49,074 nucleotides of DNA, taken from the NCBI GenBank assembly GCA_028280735.1, contig JANQLH010000059.1:1-49074 (forward strand). The letters run 5' to 3'. Position numbers and translations under genes: made by a program. Positions 24,738 through 33,900 of the stretch are shown one piece after another. Position 1 is the first letter of the stretch. The number at the start of each line of letters is the position of its first letter. The notes under the pieces are model-generated. The model was given only the letters and a program-made list of their open reading frames with translations, ran no database searches and was not told the DNA's origin. Source of the stretch: SAR324 cluster bacterium (lineage in GTDB: Bacteria > SAR324 > XYD2-FULL-50-16).

Positions 24738-26603
24738 TTAACGAACAATTGCATTAACCGGACAAGTCTGGATACATGATCCGTCCCCGATACAAAGATC
24801 GGAATTAACTTCGATGACACCATCTTCTTTTCGTGTAAATGTGGGACACGCGAATACCTCAATACATTCATTTGCGCGATCGCAGGTATTTTGATCGATT
24901 GTTACTGATTTTTGTTTATATGACGCTTTTTTCCTTTGTTTACGAACAAACTGCAGCATACATGGATGACGCGCGATAACCACACTGAACTGATCTTCTT
25001 CTGTGGCTTTTTGAATCAAATCGATCAGCTCAGCCTGTTTGTAAGCGCCCACGTCATGGATGTTTTTTACTCCCAGCCCTTCCAACACCTGACGTACGGG
25101 AATTTTGTCCGTGGAACCGTTAAAATTACTTCCGGTTGCTGCATGATCCTGGTGACCCGTCATTGCAGTCGTGCCATTTTCCATCAGCACAAGGGTAAGA
25201 TTGTGATTGTTAAACAAGGCATTGACAATTCCCGGAATACCGGCATGGAAGAATGTAGAGTCACCCAGAAAAGCAACAACTTTTCTTGTCTTGTTAAAAA
25301 GAGTCAATCCCGAAGCAATCGCTGTTGAAGCTCCCATACAGAGTAAGATCTGTCCCATGTAATAGGGCTCTTGAAAACCCAGTGTATGGCAGCCTATGTC
25401 TGCCACCGTAATATCGGTATCTTTCAACGCTTTTTTCACTGCATGAAAAGCACTGCGATGTCCGCAACCAGGACACATTTGTGCAGGTCTTTTGGCAACA
25501 TAAGGTTTATTGTCTTCAGAGAGTGTTTTGGCGGCAATCATTTTTGGCCAGGTTTGATGCAGAATAGCTCTGACCTTATCGGGGGTATATTCTCCAATCC
25601 AATCCTCAACACCGGTTTTACCGATAATAACGGTGTTAATTTTCTCATCAAAAGCCATCATCTTGATTTCTTTTTCCAGCTCGTTGTCCAGCTCTTCCAA
25701 AATTTTTACTTCCTGATGGGATTTCAAAAAACTCCGGATAGCATCCCTGGGTGGCGGATAAATCAACCCCAGTTTTAACACATCAGGTTTGACCGATGCC
25801 GAGTCCAATACCTCCATCAAAGACAAATAGGGTAATCCTGATACGATGATGCCTTGCTCCTTATTTCCATGATCATCGATTTTATTTAACCCTGCCTCAT
25901 CCGACCATTTTTCGTAGAGCGGAAGGTTGGATAAAGCCTTTTGCTTAAGCGGTAAAATTCGGGACACCAAAGGAATATAATCACCGTTGTCCGGGTTGAA
26001 CCTTGGTGTGTCGTCATGTTTTTGCGGTGTCCACCCTTGAAATGACACCTTCTCTTTCATGTGACAAACATGGGTAGTTAAACGAAGGATAACAGGTTTT
26101 TGCATGGTAACTGACATCTCAGCAGCTTTCAGGTAATAACCGTACACTTCGGTGGGATCTGCCGGTTCAAGCATTGGCGTGTAACTGAGGTAAGAAAAAT
26201 GCCGGTTGTCCTGCTCATTTTGTGATGAGTTCGCCCCGGGATCATCTCCAAGGACAATGATCATCCCTCCTATCAAATTGAGCAGATTGAGCTGCACAAA
26301 TGTGTCTGATGCCACATTCAATCCCACGCTTTTGAAGAATACCGTTGAAAGGTGTCCATTAATAGATGCCCCGTAAGCCACCTCCATCGCTACTTTCTCG
26401 TTGGTGGAAAACTCAAAATAAAACGGTCGTTGTTCCCCGGGAATAGACCGGATAGCTGTGGCTATCTCAGGTGTTGGTGAACCCGGATATGCCGAAACCA
26501 CACGTGTTCCTGCCTCAACCATAGCTCTTACCAGGGAAGTGTTTCCCATCACAATTTCAGAAAAAGCCGGCTGTGTTAGTAGCATATCTCCCATGTGTTT
26601 CAC
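24738..26603 (-). CDS. iorA: Indolepyruvate:ferredoxin oxidoreductase alpha subunit
   Basis: 621 residues from a GTG at 26603, which has AGGAGA six bases upstream (26615-26610); a TTG at 26621 and an ATG at 26594 are less well placed. The N-terminal domain has SAYPGSPTPEIATAI and the catalytic-type FEFSTNEKVAMEVA. A middle domain follows, then the TPP-binding domain (MCPGCGHRSAFHAV, FLGDSTFFHAGI, NGTTAMTGHQDHAATG), and a C-terminal two-cluster ferredoxin domain with CDRANECIEVFACP and CIGDGSCIQTCP. This is the full IorA layout. It passes electrons to ferredoxin during aromatic amino acid breakdown, which points to at least part-time anaerobic or low-oxygen metabolism. Confidence 0.93.
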   Translation of the reverse strand: MKHMGDMLLTQPAFSEIVMGNTSLVRAMVEAGTRVVSAYPGSPTPEIATAIRSIPGEQRPFYFEFSTNEKVAMEVAYGASINGHLSTVFFKSVGLNVASDTFVQLNLLNLIGGMIIVLGDDPGANSSQNEQDNRHFSYLSYTPMLEPADPTEVYGYYLKAAEMSVTMQKPVILRLTTHVCHMKEKVSFQGWTPQKHDDTPRFNPDNGDYIPLVSRILPLKQKALSNLPLYEKWSDEAGLNKIDDHGNKEQGIIVSGLPYLSLMEVLDSASVKPDVLKLGLIYPPPRDAIRSFLKSHQEVKILEELDNELEKEIKMMAFDEKINTVIIGKTGVEDWIGEYTPDKVRAILHQTWPKMIAAKTLSEDNKPYVAKRPAQMCPGCGHRSAFHAVKKALKDTDITVADIGCHTLGFQEPYYMGQILLCMGASTAIASGLTLFNKTRKVVAFLGDSTFFHAGIPGIVNALFNNHNLTLVLMENGTTAMTGHQDHAATGSNFNGSTDKIPVRQVLEGLGVKNIHDVGAYKQAELIDLIQKATEEDQFSVVIARHPCMLQFVRKQRKKASYKQKSVTIDQNTCDRANECIEVFACPTFTRKEDGVIEVNSDLCIGDGSCIQTCPVNAIVR

Positions 26604-26776
26604 GATACGTCTCCTATACAAGTGCTATTGAAAAACAATCGCAATTAATTGATAATATGAAACAGTTAGCAGTTGAAAAGTTGACCTACTATAACACTCG
26701 ACTTTTTGGTAAGTCAAAATCGATCCGCATATCCCCTAAGCTTTCCATCAACCCAATGAAACGGAGACTATAAATC

Positions 26777-27724
26777 ATGAAGAACAGAATTACCGAATTG
26801 TTTGGTATAGACTATCCCATAGTGCAAGGCGGTATGATTTGGTGTAGCGGCTGGAAGCTTGCTGCGGCTGTCAGTAATGCTGGTGGTCTTGGTCTGATAG
26901 GTGCGGGATCCATGTATCCTGACCTTCTCCGTGAACATATTCAAAAATGCAAATCAGCCACATCAAATCCTTTTGGAGTCAACATACCTTTGCTCTACCC
27001 CGACATTCAAAAATTGATTGATATCATCCTGGATGAACAGGTTCCAATCGTGTTTACTTCAGCCGGGAACCCCAAAACATGGACCAAGACCTTGAAAGAT
27101 CATGGAATAAAAGTTGTTCATGTTGTTTCCAGCGTTAAATTTGCCAGAAAATGCCAGGAAGCCGGCGTTGATGCTGTTGTTGCTGAAGGATTCGAGGCGG
27201 GAGGTCATAACGGCAGGGAAGAAACAACTACGTTTTGCCTGGTTCCAATGGTTCGTGAAGCCGTTTCACTGCCATTGCTGGCTGCAGGAGGAATTGGAAA
27301 CGGAAGAGGATTGCTGGGGGCACTTGCATTAGGCGCTGATGGTGTTCAAATCGGAAGCCGATTTGCCGCAAGTCTCGAAAGCTCTGCTCATCGGGAATTT
27401 AAAGAAAAGATAGTCAACGTTGCCGAAGGAGAGACTGTTTTGACCCTGAAACAACTAACTCCTGTTCGAATTATCAAAAACAGTTTTTATGAAGACGTCC
27501 ACCGCTCAGAAATACGTGGAGCGAGTGCCGATGAACTGAGAGAGCTGCTGGGGCAAAGACGATCCAAAAAAGGCATGTTCGAGGGAGATTTGGAACAGGG
27601 AGAACTGGAAATCGGACAAGTATCCGCCGCTATCACCAGCATCAAGCCGGCAGGAGAGATTGTCAAAGACATCTGGCAAGAGTATCAAACCCATTGTAGT
27701 GAGTTGTGTCTGCCTGAAACTTAG
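26777..27724 (+). CDS. Nitronate monooxygenase / FabK-like FMN flavoprotein
   Basis: 315 residues, a TIM barrel that binds FMN. Marks: YPIVQGGMIWCSGWKLAAAV at the start, NAGGLGLIGAGSM, FGVNIPL, VAEGFEAGGHNGREETTTF with the family histidine, PLLAAGGIGNGRGLLGALAL and GADGVQIGSRFAAS, the phosphate-binding end. The family includes nitronate monooxygenases (2-nitropropane dioxygenase) and the enoyl-ACP reductase FabK; sequence alone does not separate these securely here. It is divergent from iorA, with 173 bases between the starts. Confidence 0.85.
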   Translation: MKNRITELFGIDYPIVQGGMIWCSGWKLAAAVSNAGGLGLIGAGSMYPDLLREHIQKCKSATSNPFGVNIPLLYPDIQKLIDIILDEQVPIVFTSAGNPKTWTKTLKDHGIKVVHVVSSVKFARKCQEAGVDAVVAEGFEAGGHNGREETTTFCLVPMVREAVSLPLLAAGGIGNGRGLLGALALGADGVQIGSRFAASLESSAHREFKEKIVNVAEGETVLTLKQLTPVRIIKNSFYEDVHRSEIRGASADELRELLGQRRSKKGMFEGDLEQGELEIGQVSAAITSIKPAGEIVKDIWQEYQTHCSELCLPET

Positions 27725-27891
27725 CAAAGATCTTCCGTCTCTTTTTCAGTGCGTTGCAACCGATACACGGTAAACACCTTAATATCCTGAGTTGTTTGTT
27801 TTTGATTGCTGCAGTGAGAGGCTGGTACATTATACCGATGAATCGATACGCTTTTTCCTATGTTCCAGCTCTATGGGTCGGTTGGGAGACA

Positions 27892-27915
27892 GATCCGTTT
27901 CCAGCTAAACGGATC
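27892..27915 (-). terminator. Perfect 9-bp hairpin spanning a kinase stop codon
   Basis: GATCCGTTT (27892-27900) and AAACGGATC (27907-27915) pair around six bases; the TAG of the minus-strand hybrid kinase lies within it. It sits between two convergent genes and could stop transcription from both sides, though neither side has a T run. Confidence 0.4.
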
Positions 27916-30337
27916 GGATGGTCTCATAAAAGGTCTTCAATCTATGTTTTTGATTTTCAACTTCCTTGAGGAGACTTGCAATGGTTTCCGTGTCAACGCC
28001 ACTGCCAGTCTTTTCAAGCTTTAGGGCTGCTTGTGCCAAATCATCGGCGGCCAGACTCATGGCACCACCTTTAATGGAATGGGCCTCCGCACTGACGGTT
28101 TCGAAGTCTTGTTGTTCAATCGCCTGGCGAATAAGAACAAATTGTTCTTCCATGGCTTTGAAGTATTCACCAATTACATAATCAAGAGTTTTGGCATCCC
28201 CTGCAAAAGAAACCAAGGCGCGCTCCTTGTCCATGGGATACTCATTGGTTTGAGCTCTTGTTTCTGCCTTATTTTTGATATAATGTGTCTTCGAACTTGA
28301 GATAGTCATCAAACTGTCATCCAGCCATTTTTCGAGAACTGCGTACAGTTTCTTCTGTTTAATCGGTTTACCAAGAAAATCATCCATTCCGGAACTGACG
28401 CATTTTGCCTGGTCTTCTTCGTAAACATTAGCTGTATAAGCGATAATAGGGACACGAGTGCCTTTTTGTTTTTCTTTTTCACGAATCAAGAGACTTGCAG
28501 CAAAGCCATCCATTACCGGCATATTCAGATCCATCAGAACCAGATCAAACTCCGATTGTTCAAACAAGTCGATCGCTTGTTGTCCGTTTTCAGCCAGTTC
28601 AACGGTACAGCCGGCAATTTCCAGGTTTTTAATTGCCACCATTTGGTTGGTTTTATAGTCTTCAGCCAGTAATACCCTGGCATTCCATTTTTTCGTCAGA
28701 TCCCTGGAGTCTTCCAGCTCCTGTTCTTTGAGGACTTGATTGATGATGGATTTATCCGTTACTTTTTTCAGGGGAACTTTAATCCAAAACGTGCTTCCTT
28801 CCCTTTCCACACTGTCAAAATCGATCTCTCCGTTCATCAGTTCAGTGAGTTCCTTGGATATGGTTGTTCCCAATCCGGTTCCTCCAAACTCCTGGGTCAT
28901 CAAAGGATTCGCCTGGTTAAAGCTTTCAAAAATATAAGGTTGCCTCTCAAGCGCAATACCAATCCCGGAGTCTTCCACGGAAAATTTTACATATGTAGTC
29001 TCATCGGTCTCATCGACAATATCCAACTGAATTTTTATGTAACCGGACTCGGTGAATTTAATGGCATTGTTAAGCAGGTTATGCAGTATCTGCCTAAGTC
29101 GGGCAGGATCACCTTCCACCACCATTGACTCGCTGCAGTTCACTTCGCAGAAAAAGTCCAGGTTTCTTTTGCCTGCCCTGGCTTGCATAATGGCTGACAA
29201 ATCCATCATCAGGTAATGCAGATTAAACGGCCGGATTTCAAGCTGGAATTTGCCGGTAGCAATTTTTGCGTGATCAAGCAGGCTGTTAATCAGCTCCAGC
29301 AAGATTTTCGATTCAACCAGAATATAACTGGTGTAAGGATGATCGGTATTCAACAATTCGGGTGTAAGACTTAACTCACTGAACCCGATGATTGCATTCA
29401 GTGGAGTCCGCATTTCATGGGACATTTTGGCAATAAATTCGGTTTTAGCCTTGTCTGCGGATTCTGCCTCTTCCTTGGCTTTTTCCAGCTTTTGCTCCGC
29501 CTCTTTCTGCTTCGAAATATCAGTGATAAATCCCTCGACCGCCAATAGTTCACCGTTTTCACCATATACTCCCTGCCCTTGCTCCCAGACCCATTTTTGG
29601 CGATCTTTCGGTGTTATAATTCTGTACACTTTGCGACAGGTTGTTTTTGCTGCCAGAGCCTCCTGCCAGCAGGCTTTTACTCCCGGTAAATCATCGGAAT
29701 GAATCAAATTGGTATAGGTAAACCGGGGATCTCCGCTCAACATCTCCTCCGGTTGACAGCCCGTTAACTCATAACATCCTTCACTAACGAATTCCATGCT
29801 CCATTCCGAATCGTTTTGACGTCTATAAACCATTCCGGGCAGGTTGCTCATCAGGTTGACCAGTACCCGACGGTTTTCCTGCAATGCATCATCAACCTGT
29901 TTTCGCGCCCGGACTTCTTCCTGAAGCTCCCTGCGTAAACGAGATTTTTCCAGTGCATTTTGCACGGAAAATAACAGTTGCATGGGGCTTTGCAAAGGTT
30001 TGGTCAGAAAATCGGAAATTCTGTATTCCTTGAGAAGTTTATACGCACCGGTCAGTTCACCGTGACCGGTAAGGATGATAAGGGGCAATTCGTGGTACTG
30101 TTTTCGGACTTCATGAACGAGAGTTTCCCCATCCATGCGAGGCATTTTGAGATCGATAATCATCAGGTCGTAAGCCTGCTCAGAAAGCTTTTCCAGGGCG
30201 TTGATACCATCAAAAGCCGACTCAATGATATGAGGAGAGTTTTTCGACAAAATCTTATTCAGGATTTTGCGGATATTCGGCTCGTCATCAACTATCAACA
30301 AGCGGTGACCTGATTGATAATCCTTATCCGGATCCAT
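27905..30337 (-). CDS. Hybrid histidine kinase REC-PAS-HisKA-HATPase-REC-HPt
   Basis: 810 residues, no membrane segment, so cytoplasmic. Order: receiver 1 (12-130; D62 in IIDLKMPRMDG), coiled coil, PAS (about 150-270), HisKA (H307 in AKMSHEMRTPLN), HATPase (NLLNNAIKFTESG, VEDSGIGIA, GGTGLGTTIS), receiver 2 (about 550-670; D603 in LMDLNMPVMDG), and a C-terminal HPt domain with H753 in AEAHSIKGGAMS. An internal phosphorelay is therefore complete within one protein, and the N-terminal receiver may take signals from another kinase. The second G box reads GLGTTIS in place of GLGLAIS. It is divergent from the giant kinase gene at 30951. Confidence 0.93.
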   Translation of the reverse strand: MDPDKDYQSGHRLLIVDDEPNIRKILNKILSKNSPHIIESAFDGINALEKLSEQAYDLMIIDLKMPRMDGETLVHEVRKQYHELPLIILTGHGELTGAYKLLKEYRISDFLTKPLQSPMQLLFSVQNALEKSRLRRELQEEVRARKQVDDALQENRRVLVNLMSNLPGMVYRRQNDSEWSMEFVSEGCYELTGCQPEEMLSGDPRFTYTNLIHSDDLPGVKACWQEALAAKTTCRKVYRIITPKDRQKWVWEQGQGVYGENGELLAVEGFITDISKQKEAEQKLEKAKEEAESADKAKTEFIAKMSHEMRTPLNAIIGFSELSLTPELLNTDHPYTSYILVESKILLELINSLLDHAKIATGKFQLEIRPFNLHYLMMDLSAIMQARAGKRNLDFFCEVNCSESMVVEGDPARLRQILHNLLNNAIKFTESGYIKIQLDIVDETDETTYVKFSVEDSGIGIALERQPYIFESFNQANPLMTQEFGGTGLGTTISKELTELMNGEIDFDSVEREGSTFWIKVPLKKVTDKSIINQVLKEQELEDSRDLTKKWNARVLLAEDYKTNQMVAIKNLEIAGCTVELAENGQQAIDLFEQSEFDLVLMDLNMPVMDGFAASLLIREKEKQKGTRVPIIAYTANVYEEDQAKCVSSGMDDFLGKPIKQKKLYAVLEKWLDDSLMTISSSKTHYIKNKAETRAQTNEYPMDKERALVSFAGDAKTLDYVIGEYFKAMEEQFVLIRQAIEQQDFETVSAEAHSIKGGAMSLAADDLAQAALKLEKTGSGVDTETIASLLKEVENQKHRLKTFYETIRSV

Positions 30338-30950
30338 TAAATTTCCCGAGCGTTTTTAATTCAATCTGTTTTGTAAATCTTGATATTGAACTGTTCCAGC
30401 AAACAAAGGGCCATTCAGGTTAATCGTCAGATTTGATCTTTCCTGAAACTCCTTTACTTCAATTTAAGATCTTGGAATAATGTTAGCAACTAATCAAAGT
30501 AATGTAAATAAATCTTTAAAGCCATAGAGCCAATGCTGCTGCTCTTATCGGTATACCTTGCTCTATCGTTTTCACCAGTTATCTTCTTCTTTGAATAGTC
30601 CCTGAAGCGCAATTTCAGAGATTGGAAACGATTGATTTTTACTTGTTATTATTGGTTTTTTCTGGCAATTGTTTTCACTTATACAAAATGAAAGGGTATA
30701 AAACAATAGAAGTATTACTAACCGGCTTAAAGCTTGTCATCAGTGAACTACAAGACTATTGAAGCATTGGATGATTTTGCCCGGCTGATAGAGGTAAGAT
30801 AATAGAGGTATTCTAGAAAATTCCTTATTGTTAAAGTACAATAGCAGTAAGCTGGTATAGAAGTGTATAGGCCACTAAGGAAAACCTCCAGCGGCTCAGA
30901 CAATCGGTTAAATCAGGCACGGAAGCTTCAAAACAAAACGGGAGGATTTG
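30338..30950. other. 613-bp divergent intergenic region between two kinase genes
   Basis: It must contain promoters for the hybrid kinase (leftwards) and the giant kinase (rightwards). I see no clear structural RNA or repeat except a 9-mer ATAGAGGTA repeated near 30788 and 30804. A 24-codon frame at 30688-30762 lacks a ribosome site. Confidence 0.5.
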
Positions 30951-33900
30951 ATGGTTTTAACCGCCGGTTATGAAATTGAGATGCTGCTCCTTGAAACTGA
31001 ATTCTACAGTTGCCATCGAGCCATTCGCCTATCCGACGGTGAAAATATTATCCTGAAAACAATCAATCTCCCGTCCCGCCACAACCATCCTCAAAAGATC
31101 CTGCAACATGAGTTTAGCCTTCTCAAAAGAATCGATTCCGAATTTAGTTTAACCCCAGTTTGCCTGGATATATTCGACAACAATATTGCAGCTGTTTATG
31201 AAAGTGCAGAAGGATGCGGGCTCAACTCACTTATTCCAGAGCACGGCATGGAGTCTTCCCTGTTCTTGAAGATTGCCTGTAAAATCGCCTCAATCCTCTT
31301 ATCCTTCCACCGCTTGCAGCTGTTTTGTCTTGATCTCCGAGCGGAGAACATTCTAATCCATTCCGCTTCGGAGCAAATCTTACTGATTGACTTCACATCG
31401 GCCTCTACATCGTCCCAGTGTTTTTTTATCGGTAACAAACCTTTGTATGCCAAAAACCTGGGATTGTTTCAAGCCCCTGAATGCCGGGGACTGCCGGGAC
31501 GCTTGCCTGACTGGAGAATAGATATCTATTCATTGGGATTGACGCTATACAGGATGATTACAGGCATCACACCGTGTAACGATTCTCCGTATTCAAACCG
31601 ATCCTCAATTGATCATTCTTATTTGTCTCCGATAAAATACAATCCCGAAATTCCCGAGGCACTTTCCGATGTCATAATGAAGTGTCTGTCCACTGATCCT
31701 GAAGAAAGGTATCAAAGCGCACAGGCTTTGTTAAACGATCTTGAAGAGGGCCAAAAGAGAATAGTTAATCATGAAAAAATAGAATTCTTTTTTGCCGGTA
31801 GGAACAATACCAGGGAGCAGTTTTACATCCCCAACAAGCTTAGTGGTCGAGAAAGAGAGCTGGATTCCGCTATGACAGTCATACAACGAGTGGCTGATAC
31901 CGGGATAAATGAAGTTGTATTTCTTTCCGGCAACCAGGGAATCGGCAAAACCGCATTCTTAAACACCGTAATGCAATCGTTATCCGGCAAAGGTCCTAAG
32001 ATTATCGATTGTCAATTTGACGAGAACTCACAAAACATTCCTTATTCGAGCCTGATTAAATCACTGAGAAATCTGACTCAAAGGATTCTGGAAAACAATG
32101 ACCGTCAGACCGCCTTTTGGCAGCGTGCGCTGCGCTCCGACTTAGGCTCCAATGGAACTTTGTTATCCGGCTTTATACCGGAATTACAAGATGTACTGGT
32201 AGAACAGGGGCAGGCGCAGCAATTGACAGCGCATGAGTTACGAAACCGGATTAACCTTGTTTTAATCCAGTTCATTCAGACCTTGTCAAACTCAGAGAGT
32301 CCGCTGGTTCTGGTCTTGGATAATCTGCAATGGGCTGACCCCTCTTCTTTAAAACTGATTGAACTGTTGTCAACCAGTCCCAATATTAAATATCTTACAA
32401 TGATCAGTGCTTTACGAGCCGAAGAAGGGGGACAGAATCTCTATCTGGCGAAGTTCATGAAGCATATTCGGGAGTCGGATTTGACCTGCAGCGAAATCCG
32501 GCTGAATGCATTAACACGCAGTGACATTGACAGGATTTGTGCTGACACCTTGTGCTGCTCTCCGGATCATATCAAGGCATTATCTGATACGGTTTTCAAT
32601 CAAAGCAAGGGCAATCCCCACCATCTGCATCATATTCTCGCTTGTTTTCACGATAACGGCATCATTCAGTTTCTCCCGGAAAAATCCCAGTGGACCTGGA
32701 AGTCTCAACGACTGAACGACCAGAACAAGCTTTTGTCGGCCCATAGTCTTATTAACCAAAAAATACTAAACTTGGATTCCGGCTCTCAGAGGCTTGCCTG
32801 GGTTGCCGCCTGCATGGGCAACGAATTTGACATACGATCATTAGTCCAAGCCGGGTACAAACAACCTGAACTGAATTCATTGCTGGATGTATTGATAAAA
32901 AAGGGATTGATAGTTCCTGAATATAACTTCGTCATTTGCAGTCAGTTTCAGCCTACACAGACAAAAACGGATACTGAAGGAGAATGGGGAGACAATTATA
33001 AGTTTGTTTTCAAGGACACAATGGTGCAAAAGATTGCCCGGTCCTATATGGGCAACGGACAACGGGCAATGCTTCATTTGGAGACGGGTCGCACTATTTT
33101 GCATAACATCGAAAACATGGCTATTGAATCTAATGCGTTTATCCTTGCCAATCATTACAATTTAGGCAGGGATTTGGTTTCTGAGTTCGATGAGCGCGTT
33201 AAGACTGCGGAATTAAATTTAAACGCAGGTTTAAAAGCCAAAGCTCTGGCATCCTACGATATATCAGCCCATTACTTCACCCTGGGACTTGATAGTTTAA
33301 TATCCGCTTATCCGCAGGTTAAACGCTATGAAGATTTACCCGAAGAGCTTTGGGATACGCTTTACGATCTTTTATCGGTTTTAGTGAAGGAAAAAGCTGA
33401 AAGTGATTATTTAACCGGTCAGTTGGAAGAGGCTTTAAGGACATTCAATTACCTCCTTGTTCATGTGCGTTCGCCCATTGAGAAAGCGACAACATATTCT
33501 TTTTTAACGGAAGTCCATATGGCTTCAAGCAGGAATAAAGAAGCGATTGGGACCGGACTAAAGGGATTGGAGCTGCTGGGAATCCGTATACCAAAGAAGC
33601 CTTCAAAAATTCGACTATTAGCCGGTCTCCTGCTTGCATTATGGAAGCAACGCGGAAAGAACCCCGACAGGCAGTTTAAGTTTAATCAATCGGAAGTCGC
33701 CAAACACAATACGATTTTTAAACTGATCATGAACCTTCATCCTTCCGCTTATTTCTCAAATAAACGCCTTTTGGTTTTATTGATCTTAAGGTTGTTCGCC
33801 TTGTCGTTGAGATTCGGCAGCAGATCTCACTCAATCTCATTGACTTACCAGGGTGTTGGATTCTTGATCGGTTTTGGACTCGGAAGGTATCGGAAGGGAT

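Noticed and set aside
25371-25778. 135-codon plus-strand open frame inside iorA
   Set aside because: Antisense to a well-supported gene; composition typical of a shadow frame.
30688-30762. 24-codon frame MKGYKTIEVLLTGLKLVISE
   Set aside because: No Shine-Dalgarno and too short to support.
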